From positions 1-33,134 of the forward strand of contig JAJYWG010000033.1 of the NCBI GenBank assembly GCA_021791615.1: DNA of 33,134 nt, read 5' to 3'. This document shows, piece after piece, positions 15,494 to 22,900 of this stretch. Every line of letters begins with the position of its first letter. Within the stretch, counting starts at the first letter, position 1. A program made the translations under genes and the position numbers. Source of the DNA: Actinomycetes bacterium (GTDB lineage: Bacteria; Actinomycetota; Acidimicrobiia; Acidimicrobiales; RAAP-2). The notes under the pieces are model-generated. The model saw only the letters and a program-made list of their open reading frames with translations. It was not told the DNA's origin and did no database searches.

Positions 15494-17586
15494 GCGGTCC
15501 CTTGCTCGGCGCCGGACTGGCGTGTTTTGCCGCAGGTGCGCTCGCTGACCTGGGCGTCGGGGTACGGCGGGCTTGGCTGCGGATGCTGCCGTACCTGTTG
15601 GGGATGGCGGGGAGCACCTGCCTCGCCGTCGTCGGCATCCATGCCACGTTGTCGAAGGCGTCGACGATCGACATCTCCGAGGTGTTCGGCCTGCACGGCG
15701 GGTCCCTTCGCATCGACGCGCTCGCCGGCTTCTTCCTCACGCTCTTGTTCAGTCTCGCGATCGCGGTGTCGGCCGCCTTCGTGTCCTGGGTGCGGCCTCC
15801 CGACCGAGCGCACCGCCGGGGGACGGCATCGGGCTTCCTGTTGCTTCTGGCATCGGTGGCGGTGGTCCTGTGTGCGGGGGACGCCTTCACCTTCCTCTTC
15901 GCATGGGAATCGCTGACCGTCTCGTTCATCGTGCTCACCTCGGTGACGCGCCGCGAGGCGGGGCAGGTCGGGGCCGTGTGGTCGACGGCGGGCATCGGCA
16001 AGGTGAGCGGAGCATCCCTGCTGCTCGCGTTCCTGCTCCTGGCCGGGCACACCGGGACCCTCACGATCGCCCAGTGGCACGCGGTCGGGCCGGGTGGTCT
16101 CCGCGACGTGGCATGGACCCTGGTGGTCGTGGGCTTCGCGGGGAAGCTGGGTGTGGTGCCCTTGCAGGTCTGGGTCCCGGTGGGCTACCCGGCCGCTCCC
16201 GGACCGGCCCGGGCTGCCATGGCCGGGATCGCGGCCAACGTCGGCGTGTACGGGCTGTGGCGGTTCTTGGGCGTGCTCGGGCGCCCACCGGTCTGGCTGG
16301 TCGTCATCGTCTTGCTCGCCGGCGGACTGACGGCGCTCCTCGGGATCGCGTTCGCCGCCGTCGAGGGGCGGCTGGGCCGGGTCGTGGCCTACTCGAGCAT
16401 CGAGAATGCCGGCTTGATCGTGACCGCGTACGGTGTGGCACTGACCGGAGCGGTCGTGCACTCCGAGCTCCTGGTGGCGATGGGACTGCTGGCTGCCACG
16501 CTCCAGACGGTCACCCACGCGATTGCCAAATCGGCGTTGTTCCTGTCGCTCGCCAATGTCGAGAGCGCGACGGGCACCGACGAGCTGGAGGCGCTCCGAG
16601 GCATCGGGCGCCGGATGCGCTGGAGCGCAGCCGGTTTCGGCGCCGGGGCCATCGCACTTGCGGGGCTGCCTCCCAGCATCGGTTTCGTCTCGGAGTGGTT
16701 CATCCTCGAGGCCCTGATGCAGCAGTTCCGGCTGCCGGGCCTGGCGCTGCGTCTCGCTTTGGCCGGAGCGGGGGCTCTGGTGGCACTCACTTCGGGTCTC
16801 GCTGCGCTGGCGTTCCTGCGAGTGCTCGGGCTGAGCTTTCTGGGCCGTCCCAGTCGGATCGTCGACGAGCGAGGTAGGGAGACCGGTCGGCTCGGCCGGG
16901 CAGCACTCGGGGTGCTGGCCGTCGGCTGCCTCGGTCTGGCAGCCGTGAGCCCGTGGGAGGTCCGCTTCATCGCCGACGGGCTCGGCTCACTGGTGCCCGA
17001 GCACGTCACGCTCCAGGCGCTCAAGTCGCCGTGGGTGCTCCAGCCAGTCTTCCACGGCTTCTCCATCCTCTCCCCCTCGTGGCTGTGGGTGGCGATGCCA
17101 GTGGCGTTCGCAGGGGTGATCTTGGGGGCGGTGGCTCTCTCACGTGGGCGTTACCTGCGGCTTCGCCGGGTGCCGTCGTGGCACTCTGCCGGCCCTGGGG
17201 TCGCCGGCCCTGCGTCCTACTCGCCGTTCGCCTTCGTCAATCCGCTCCGCCACGTGCTCGGTGGCGTGCTGGGTACGCGACGTTCGGTCGTCGAGATCGC
17301 CGACACGCCGGACTTCGCGGACGCGCCGGACTTCGCGGACGCGCCGGACTTCGCCGACACGCCGGACACCGCCGGCGCCAATGCGACTGCCGGCGCCAAG
17401 CATCTCGAGACGCGCACGCAGGTCGCCGAGCCGATCGAGACGTACCTCTATCGTCCGCTGCGGACGGCTGCGCTGGCCGTGGCGAAGGTGGCCAAGCGGC
17501 TCCAGTCCGGCCGGCTCAACCTCTACGTCGCCTACATGCTGATCGCGTTGTTGATCGCCCTGGCGCTGACCGCCACGATCCGCTGA
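15490..17586 (+). CDS. hyfB: HyfB-like antiporter-type proton-pump subunit
   Basis: 698 aa starting at GTG 15490, which overlaps the upstream stop (GTGA). The open frame extends further upstream, but that part lies antisense-frame over the NuoB-like gene and is not coding. About 15 membrane helices carry NuoL/HyfB hallmarks: FLFAWESLTVSFIVLTSVTR (helix 5 Glu), GKLGVVPLQVWVPVGYPAAP with its Lys, GRVVAYSSIENAGLIVTAYG and HAIAKSALFLSLANVESATG. The C-terminal hydrophilic region contains a 6-residue repeat (DFADAP) before a final helix (YVAYMLIALLIALALTATIR). It is the second pump subunit and the last gene of the operon. Its stop codon lies in a 17 bp tandem repeat. Confidence 0.9.
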   Translation: MSGPLLGAGLACFAAGALADLGVGVRRAWLRMLPYLLGMAGSTCLAVVGIHATLSKASTIDISEVFGLHGGSLRIDALAGFFLTLLFSLAIAVSAAFVSWVRPPDRAHRRGTASGFLLLLASVAVVLCAGDAFTFLFAWESLTVSFIVLTSVTRREAGQVGAVWSTAGIGKVSGASLLLAFLLLAGHTGTLTIAQWHAVGPGGLRDVAWTLVVVGFAGKLGVVPLQVWVPVGYPAAPGPARAAMAGIAANVGVYGLWRFLGVLGRPPVWLVVIVLLAGGLTALLGIAFAAVEGRLGRVVAYSSIENAGLIVTAYGVALTGAVVHSELLVAMGLLAATLQTVTHAIAKSALFLSLANVESATGTDELEALRGIGRRMRWSAAGFGAGAIALAGLPPSIGFVSEWFILEALMQQFRLPGLALRLALAGAGALVALTSGLAALAFLRVLGLSFLGRPSRIVDERGRETGRLGRAALGVLAVGCLGLAAVSPWEVRFIADGLGSLVPEHVTLQALKSPWVLQPVFHGFSILSPSWLWVAMPVAFAGVILGAVALSRGRYLRLRRVPSWHSAGPGVAGPASYSPFAFVNPLRHVLGGVLGTRRSVVEIADTPDFADAPDFADAPDFADTPDTAGANATAGAKHLETRTQVAEPIETYLYRPLRTAALAVAKVAKRLQSGRLNLYVAYMLIALLIALALTATIR
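17299..17379 (+). repeat. 18 bp tandem repeat inside hyfB
   Basis: Units gacttcgcggacgcgccg at 17311-17328 and 17329-17346, and a variant at 17347-17364, with partial copies on both sides. They encode DFADAP-type acidic repeats in the loop before the last membrane helix. Unit length is a multiple of 3. Confidence 0.93.
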
Positions 17587-17624
17587 CCGCCACGATCCGC
17601 TGACCGCCACGATCCGCTGACCGC
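17564..17624 (+). repeat. 17 bp tandem repeat spanning the hyfB stop codon
   Basis: cgctgaccgccacgatc occurs at 17564-17580, 17581-17597 and 17598-17614, with a partial fourth copy to 17624. The hyfB stop TGA (17584-17586) is inside the second copy. Because 17 is not a multiple of 3, the protein ends just after the first copy. Confidence 0.93.
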
Positions 17625-17648
17625 TCCGCGCGTGACGGAGTGCCGCGC

Positions 17649-18581
17649 TCAGGCCGGGGCGATCCGGTCGACGTGTGCTGCCAGCTCCTCGCTGATCTCC
17701 ACACCCCCGGCCCTCGCGTTCATCCTCACCTGTTCGGCGCTGGTCGCGCCGGCGATCACCGACGCGACCTGGTGGCGAGCGAGCAGCCACCCGACCGCCA
17801 GGTCCACGAGGGAGATCCCCGCATCACTCGCCGCAGCTTCCAGGGCGGCAACGGTGTCCAATGACTCTTCGCGGAGCAGGCCGGCAGCCCGCTCCGCGGG
17901 CAACCCACCAATCCTGCTCCCCTCCGGCGGCGGCATCCCCGGGCGGTACTTGCCGGTGAGCAGTCCGTTGGCCAGTGGGAAGTAGGGAAGGAAGGCGACA
18001 CCGAGCTCGGCGCACACCTCCAGCACACCCCCAGGGCCTTCGGGCTCGCGGTGCAGGATGCTGTACTCGTTCTGCACGCTGGCGAAGCGGACCCCGATCT
18101 CGGTGCCGGCCCGGTCCGCCGCCCTGAGCTGATCGGCGGTGACGTTCGAGCAGCCGACCTCGCGCACCAGCCCCTCACGGACGAGCTCGGCGAGCGCGCC
18201 GAGGGTGTCGGCGATGGGCGTGCGATCGTCGGGGAAGTGGAGCTGGTAGAGGTCGATGTGATCGGTACCGAGCCGCCGCAGGCTGTCGTGGACGGCCCGT
18301 CGGATGTAGGCCGGCGATCCCCCTCCCTCGTGGTCGGCATAGGGGACACCGAACTTGGTGGCGACCACGACATGGTCGCGCCGTGACCCGAGGGCCTGGC
18401 CGAGCAGCTCCTCGCTGTGGGTATCGCCGTAGATGTCGGCGGTGTCGAAGAACGTCACCCCGGAGTCGATGGCGGCGTCGACCACGGCGCTCGTGCGCTC
18501 GCCGTCGAGACGCCCGCCGAAGTTGTTGCACCCGAGGCCGACCACGCTGACCTCGAGCATTCCGATGCGACGCGTGTTCAT
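17649..18581 (-). CDS. aldo/keto reductase
   Basis: 310 aa (beta/alpha)8 NAD(P)H-dependent oxidoreductase reducing aldehydes or ketones. The start ATG at 18581 has a good ribosome site (GAAGGGAG) 6 bases upstream; the frame stays open further upstream but shows no similarity there. The catalytic tetrad is visible: Asp and Tyr in FFDTADIYGD, Lys in VVVATKFG, and His in LYQLHFPDD. The nucleotide-binding C-terminal part includes VIAGATSAEQVRMNA. It resembles the YajO/YghZ-like actinobacterial subgroup, and the substrate cannot be told. It is transcribed divergently from the SRPBCC gene across an 82 bp gap. Confidence 0.93.
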   Translation of the reverse strand: MNTRRIGMLEVSVVGLGCNNFGGRLDGERTSAVVDAAIDSGVTFFDTADIYGDTHSEELLGQALGSRRDHVVVATKFGVPYADHEGGGSPAYIRRAVHDSLRRLGTDHIDLYQLHFPDDRTPIADTLGALAELVREGLVREVGCSNVTADQLRAADRAGTEIGVRFASVQNEYSILHREPEGPGGVLEVCAELGVAFLPYFPLANGLLTGKYRPGMPPPEGSRIGGLPAERAAGLLREESLDTVAALEAAASDAGISLVDLAVGWLLARHQVASVIAGATSAEQVRMNARAGGVEISEELAAHVDRIAPA

Positions 18582-18610
18582 GCGTGCTCCCTTCGTTCGC
18601 TTGACGGCGG

Positions 18611-18616
18611 TAGCGT
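18611..18616 (+). promoter_or_regulatory. putative -10 box of the SRPBCC gene
   Basis: TAGCGT lies in the divergent gap, with TTGACG at 18601-18606 only 4 bases upstream, too close to be its -35. Transcription would begin near 18623 and give a leader of about 40 bases holding the AGAAGGAGAGG ribosome site. Weak evidence. Confidence 0.3.
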
Positions 18617-18663
18617 ACCGGCATGCCGGCTGCAGGGAGCGCCGGCCAGAAGGAGAGGCGACA

Positions 18664-19044
18664 GTGCCCGAGGAGCAAGTGAGCGTGGAGATCGCAGCAG
18701 CGCCGGCCGACGTGTGGGCCGTGGTCGGAGACTTCGGCGGGATCGGGGAGTTTCTCGAGGGGATCGACTCGTTCCGGCTCGAAGGTGACGATCGGGTGAT
18801 CGGGATGTTCGGGCTGGAGATCCGAGAGCGCCTGGTGTCGCGTGACGACGAAGCCCGGACGATCACCTACTCGGTCGTCGACGGCGTGCCGATCGAGCGC
18901 CACGAGGCCACCATCGCGGTGTCGGCGTCCGGGGACGGGTCGCTCGTCACGTGGTCCTTCGACGTGGCGCCGGCCGAGATGGCTCCGGTGTTCGCCGAGA
19001 CCTACACGAAGGCTCTCCAGTCGCTCGGAGCACGCTTCGCCTGA
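18664..19044 (+). CDS. SRPBCC-family (START-like) protein
   Basis: 126 aa starting at GTG 18664 with AGAAGGAGAGG just upstream. The N-terminus VSVEIAAAPADVWAVVGDFG and the later pattern ERHEATIAVSASGDGSLVTW, with a C-terminal helix AETYTKALQSLGARF, match the polyketide cyclase/SRPBCC fold, which binds hydrophobic ligands in a deep pocket. Ligand and reaction are unknown. The next gene follows after 67 bp in the same direction but has its own -10-like box. Confidence 0.85.
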   Translation: MPEEQVSVEIAAAPADVWAVVGDFGGIGEFLEGIDSFRLEGDDRVIGMFGLEIRERLVSRDDEARTITYSVVDGVPIERHEATIAVSASGDGSLVTWSFDVAPAEMAPVFAETYTKALQSLGARFA

Positions 19045-19096
19045 GGCTCCGCCCGCCGGGGACGGACATCGGGTCGGCGCGGCGGCTTGCGTCGCC

Positions 19097-19102
19097 TAGC
19101 CT
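19097..19102 (+). promoter_or_regulatory. putative -10 box for a leaderless ABC1 kinase gene
   Basis: TAGCCT ends 9 bases before the GTG at 19112, with no Shine-Dalgarno sequence in between. The spacing suits a leaderless transcript. Confidence 0.4.
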
Positions 19103-19111
19103 TCGGACGGC

Positions 19112-20608
19112 GTGATCACCGAACCCTCCAGCCCTGTGGACCCGGCCGGGAGCAGCGCTCCGGCGCAGGACGAGTCGGTGCCGCGGGTCCATCCCCGCCG
19201 GCTGCCCACCGCCGGCCGGGCCGAGCTCGCACGCAGGGGCATGGTCATCGGGAGGTCGGCCGCCCGGCGCTTCGCACCTCTCGTCCTGCGTCAGGCTCGC
19301 GAGGTGCGCGGGGGGTTCCTGCCCCCCGCGGCGTTTGCACGTCCGCTCCGTCTCATGGTGGAGGACCTTGGCGGGACGTTCATGAAGTTCGGCCAGATGG
19401 TGGCGTCGTCGCCGGGCCTCTTCGGTGACGAGATGGCCGAGGAGTTCCGCTCCTGTCTCGACACCGGGCCCGAAGTGCCCTTCGCTCTCGTGCGTCGTCA
19501 GATCGAAGACGACCTGGGCCGAGACCTCGGCGACGTGTTCGCCGAGCTGGAGCCGCAGCCCATCGGACGGGCGTCGATCGCGGTGGTCCACCGGGGGCGC
19601 CTCCACGACGGGCGCCAGGTGGCGGTGAAGGTGCTGCGCCCGGGGATCGAGCGCCTCGTGGCGACGGACCTGGACCTCATGCAGCCCCTCTTCGACGTCC
19701 TGTCCCGTCTCACCGGTGACCAGATGGCCGGCTCGATCCTCCAGATGCTCGACGGCTTGCGCCAGCAGCTCGGCGAGGAGCTGGACCTCCGCAACGAGGC
19801 GCGCGCGCTGGCACATTTCCGCCGGCTGGGCGACGAGATCGACCTCCCCGGGATCGTCGTGCCCGAGCCGTTCTTCGAGATGTCGGGACCCAACGTCCTC
19901 ACCATGGAGTACCTCCGAGGCGTGCCCATCGACGACCTGGCCCGGGTGGCCGAGCTGGGGTACGACCCGGCGCCGCTCGTCGAGCAAGTGGTGCGGAGCT
20001 TCTTCGTCACGGCGGTGCGCTGGGGGGCGTTCCACGGCGACGTCCATGCCGGCAACATGCTCCTCCTCGATGACGGGCGCATCGGCATCATCGACTGGGG
20101 CATCGTGGGCCGGTTGGACCACGACACCCACATGTTCCTCCTCCGGCTCCTCGACGGCGTGCTGGGCGACGAGAGCGCGTGGGCCGACATCACCGCCCAT
20201 TTGACCAAGACCTACGGGCGCGCCATCCAGGTGGGCATGGGCCTCGACGATGCCGGGCTGACGGCGTTCCTGCGCAGCCTGATCGAGCCCACCCTCACCA
20301 GACCCTTCGGCGAGGTCAGCCTCGCCGCCCTGGTGGCCGCACCGCAGGCCCAGGCGGCCCGGGGTGTCGGCGTCCGGGCCCACGAGCGGTCGCTGCGCTC
20401 GGTGGTCCTGCGCGTGAGGGCCCAGCGACGGATGCGCCAGATTGCAGACGAGTCCGGCGGGCTCATGTCGGACTTCGACCGCGGGGCATTCCTGCTCGGC
20501 AAGCAGCTCATGTACTTCGAGCGCTACGGCAAGATGTTCCTCTCCGACGTCCCGATCATGCACGACCGCGAGTTCTTCACCCACCTCCTGGCCTCGACCC
20601 CGCGCTGA
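19112..20608 (+). CDS. ABC1/UbiB-family atypical protein kinase-like ATPase
   Basis: 498 aa. UbiB-family markers are present: the KxGQ motif (GTFMKFGQM, Lys92-Gln95), the Ala-rich nucleotide loop variant RASIAVVH (153-160), the ATP-binding Lys in VAVKVLRPG (Lys173), the catalytic loop HGDVHAGNML (about 308-317), and the metal-binding Asp in IIDWGIVG, where DFG reads DWG. UbiB proteins support isoprenoid-quinone or other lipid homeostasis by ATPase activity at the membrane. In actinobacteria the target is not established. No C-terminal membrane anchor is obvious. The start is leaderless-like. It is not obviously in an operon with the downstream lipid genes, which lie 233 bp away beyond an operator and repeat. 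Confidence 0.9.
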   Translation: MITEPSSPVDPAGSSAPAQDESVPRVHPRRLPTAGRAELARRGMVIGRSAARRFAPLVLRQAREVRGGFLPPAAFARPLRLMVEDLGGTFMKFGQMVASSPGLFGDEMAEEFRSCLDTGPEVPFALVRRQIEDDLGRDLGDVFAELEPQPIGRASIAVVHRGRLHDGRQVAVKVLRPGIERLVATDLDLMQPLFDVLSRLTGDQMAGSILQMLDGLRQQLGEELDLRNEARALAHFRRLGDEIDLPGIVVPEPFFEMSGPNVLTMEYLRGVPIDDLARVAELGYDPAPLVEQVVRSFFVTAVRWGAFHGDVHAGNMLLLDDGRIGIIDWGIVGRLDHDTHMFLLRLLDGVLGDESAWADITAHLTKTYGRAIQVGMGLDDAGLTAFLRSLIEPTLTRPFGEVSLAALVAAPQAQAARGVGVRAHERSLRSVVLRVRAQRRMRQIADESGGLMSDFDRGAFLLGKQLMYFERYGKMFLSDVPIMHDREFFTHLLASTPR

Positions 20609-20711
20609 CCGGGTGCCCGGCGGACGTCTGGGCCCGAGCTCCGGTGGCCGTGGCACCAGCCCGATGCCGCCGACCGGCTCCCTGGTTCCGGCCGACGTTG
20701 CAGCGGCAAAC

Positions 20712-20725
20712 TGGAATGTGTTCTA
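20712..20725. promoter_or_regulatory. KstR-like operator candidate
   Basis: TGGAATGTGTTCTA differs by one defined base from the KstR consensus TNNAACNNGTTNNA (AAT in place of AAC) and is nearly palindromic. It lies 117 bases upstream of the first DUF35 gene. KstR is the TetR-type repressor of cholesterol catabolism in mycobacteria and rhodococci. The placement in front of a DUF35/thiolase operon supports a lipid or steroid-controlled operon. Confidence 0.5.
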
Positions 20726-20735
20726 CTTTCTGGGT

Positions 20736-20790
20736 GGCGCCGGAGCGGCGCCGGAGCGGCGCCGGAGCGGCGCCGGAGCGGTGCCGGAGC
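20736..20790. repeat. 5 x 11 bp tandem repeat in a promoter region
   Basis: GGCGCCGGAGC occurs five times head to tail (20736, 20747, 20758, 20769, 20780; the last has GGT for GGC). The 11 bp unit, close to one helical turn, lies between the KstR-like site and the DUF35 gene start at 20842. It is non-coding. Confidence 0.95.
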
Positions 20791-20841
20791 GGCGCTCAGG
20801 CGATCCCGAGCAGCGCTCGGGTACGGACGGGGAGGTGACGG

Positions 20842-21315
20842 GTGGACCAGGCAGCGGCAGGCGACGAGGTGCTCACGAGCGCCCATGTCCTCGAGTACCC
20901 CTACTCGCGCTCGGTCGGCCCGGTCATCGGCGCGTTCCTCACGGCCCTGCGCGACGGGCGGATCCTCGGGGCGAGCGGATCGAACGGGTCGGTGGTGGTG
21001 CCCCCGACCGAGTACGACCCCGAGACGGCCGAGCCGACCGGCGAGCTCATCGAGGTCGGCCCCGGCGGCACGGTGACCACGTGGGCCTGGATCGACCGCC
21101 CCACGCCTGGCCAACCGCTCGACCACCCGTTCGCATGGGTGCTGGTGCGCCTCGACGGCGCGACGACGGCGATGCTCCACGTGCTCGACGCCCCATCGTC
21201 GGACGTGCACACCGGGATGCGAGTGCGGGCCGACTTCCGGCCGGCCTCCGAGCGGGTGGGCCGTGTCCAGGACATCCGGGCGTTCGTCCCGGCCGGCGAG
21301 GACGGTGAGCCCTGA
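20842..21315 (+). CDS. DUF35 OB-fold protein without zinc ribbon
   Basis: 157 aa from GTG 20842 with GGGGAGG upstream. The OB-fold part (VGPGGTVTTWAWIDRPTPGQ, then FAWVLVRLDGATTAMLHVLD and GMRVRADFRP) matches the C-terminal half of DUF35 acyl-CoA-associated proteins. The N-terminal rubredoxin-like zinc ribbon is absent; no CxxC is present. DUF35 proteins pair with thiolase-like enzymes and bind the acyl-CoA substrate. The stop overlaps the next start (TGATG). It is probably one of two DUF35 partners for the two thiolases downstream. Confidence 0.82.
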   Translation: MDQAAAGDEVLTSAHVLEYPYSRSVGPVIGAFLTALRDGRILGASGSNGSVVVPPTEYDPETAEPTGELIEVGPGGTVTTWAWIDRPTPGQPLDHPFAWVLVRLDGATTAMLHVLDAPSSDVHTGMRVRADFRPASERVGRVQDIRAFVPAGEDGEP

Positions 21316-21812
21316 TGACCGAGGCCCAGGAGCCGGTGACCAAGCTGGACACCCCGATCCGGCTCGAGTACCTCTTCAGCGCCGGCATCGCCCAGTCGAA
21401 GAACCTCCGGGGCCTTGCCGAAGGGCGCTTCGTCGGGCAGCGTTGCCCGGTGTGCTCGAAGGTGTACGTGCCCTCACGCGGCTCGTGCCCGGTGGACGGG
21501 GTCCCGACCTCCGAGGAGGTTGCGCTCGGCAACACCGGGACCGTGACGACCTTCTGCGTGGTCAACGTGCCGTTTGCCGGCCAGTCGATCGAGATTCCCT
21601 ACATCGTCGCCCAGGTGCTCCTCGACGGGGCCGACATCTCCTTCATGGGCCTCATCCAGGAGATCCCGGCCGACGAGGTGCGCATGGGCCTGCGGGTCGA
21701 GGCGGTGTGGGTCGACCCTGACCAGCTCGTGCCGTCGATGGCCTCCGTGAAGTACTTCCGCCCGACCGGTGAGCCCGACGCCGAGTACGAGACCTACAAG
21801 GACTACACCTGA
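21315..21812 (+). CDS. DUF35 zinc-ribbon/OB-fold protein
   Basis: 165 aa. The N-terminal helix (YLFSAGIAQSKNLRGLAEGR) is followed by a zinc ribbon with Cys pairs in QRCPVCSKVYVPSRGSCPVD, of which three Cys are visible. The OB-fold starts at GNTGTVTTFCVVNVPFAGQS. It is typical of the ChsH2/DUF35 partners that bind acyl-CoA for thiolase-like aldolases or thiolases. The start overlaps the first DUF35 gene and the stop overlaps the first thiolase gene by one base, so it is tightly coupled. Confidence 0.88.
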   Translation: MTEAQEPVTKLDTPIRLEYLFSAGIAQSKNLRGLAEGRFVGQRCPVCSKVYVPSRGSCPVDGVPTSEEVALGNTGTVTTFCVVNVPFAGQSIEIPYIVAQVLLDGADISFMGLIQEIPADEVRMGLRVEAVWVDPDQLVPSMASVKYFRPTGEPDAEYETYKDYT

Positions 21813-22900
21813 TGCCCGCACCTCCAACGCCGCGCCAAGGTCATCGCCCCGTCGCGATCGTCTCGTTCGCCCAGGCGCAGAACCTGCGCCGGGAGTCCCA
21901 CCGCAACGAGGTGGAGACCCTCATGCCCGTCTTTTCCGAGGCGCTCGGCAGCATCGGGATCACCAAGGACGACGTGGACTTCATCTGCTCGGGGTCGACC
22001 GACTACCTGGTAGGAGGCCCCTTCAGCTTTGTCTCGGCCCTCGACGCCATCGGGGTCTGGCCCCCGCGCCGCGAGAGCCACGTCGAGATGGACGGGGCGT
22101 GGGCGCTGTACGAGGCGTGGGTGGCCCTCCAGGAGGAGGGCGTCGACGCCGCGCTCGTCTACGGCTTCGGCAAGTCGTCGCTCGGGGACCTGTCCCGCAT
22201 CATGGCCCTCCAGCTCGATCCCTACGTGCTCGCACCGCTCTGGCCCGATCCCGTGGCGTTGGCCGCGCTCCAGGCGCGGGCCCTCCTCGACGCCGGAAAG
22301 GCGACCGAAGCCGACTTCGCAGCCGTCGCCGCTCGGTGCCGGCGATCGGCGCTCGACAACCCTCGGGCGCAAGTGGCCTACGACCGCACTGTCGACGAGC
22401 TCTTGGCCGAGGACTACGTGGTGCCGCCGCTCCGGCGCCACACGCTGCCCCCGATCACCGACGGCGCGGCGGCGATCGTCCTCGCCGCCGGGGACAAGGC
22501 GTTCGAGTGGGTCGAGCGCCCGGCGTGGATCACCGGCATCGACCATCGCATCGAGACTCACGCACCGGGCGGACGCGACCTCACGCAGTCCCCGTCGACG
22601 GCCATGGCGGGCCGGGTGGCAGGGGTGCAAGCGGGCCGCGTCGACGTGGCGGAGCTCCACGCCCCCTTCGCCCACCAAGAGCTGATCGTCGCACAGGCCC
22701 TCGAGCTCGGAGAGGACGTGTCGGTGAACCCGTCGGGTGGTCCGCTCGCGGCAAACGCGCTCATGGCCGGAGGGCTCATCCGGTTCGGCGAAGCGGCGAC
22801 GCGGATCATGGAGGGCACGGCCGAGCGGGCGGTGGCCCACGCCACGTCCGGCCCGCTTCTCCAGCAGAACATGGTCGCCGTGCTGGAGGGGGCACGATGA
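21812..22900 (+). CDS. thiolase-fold protein lacking the nucleophilic Cys (1 of 2)
   Basis: 362 aa thiolase/SCP2-like protein. The N-terminal half (VAIVSFAQAQNLRRESHRNE, then VDFICSGSTDYL) and the C-terminal half (VAELHAPFAHQELIVAQALE, then VNPSGGPLAANALMAGG) follow the family. The usual active Cys position reads VEMDGA (Asp about 94). The C-terminal catalytic Cys is replaced in ATSGPLLQQN, and the GHP motif is not present. Classic Claisen chemistry is therefore unlikely. Such proteins can act as retro-aldolases with a DUF35 partner (Ltp2/ChsH2 type) or as structural partners. Its stop overlaps the second thiolase (ATGA). Confidence 0.86.
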   Translation: MPAPPTPRQGHRPVAIVSFAQAQNLRRESHRNEVETLMPVFSEALGSIGITKDDVDFICSGSTDYLVGGPFSFVSALDAIGVWPPRRESHVEMDGAWALYEAWVALQEEGVDAALVYGFGKSSLGDLSRIMALQLDPYVLAPLWPDPVALAALQARALLDAGKATEADFAAVAARCRRSALDNPRAQVAYDRTVDELLAEDYVVPPLRRHTLPPITDGAAAIVLAAGDKAFEWVERPAWITGIDHRIETHAPGGRDLTQSPSTAMAGRVAGVQAGRVDVAELHAPFAHQELIVAQALELGEDVSVNPSGGPLAANALMAGGLIRFGEAATRIMEGTAERAVAHATSGPLLQQNMVAVLEGAR

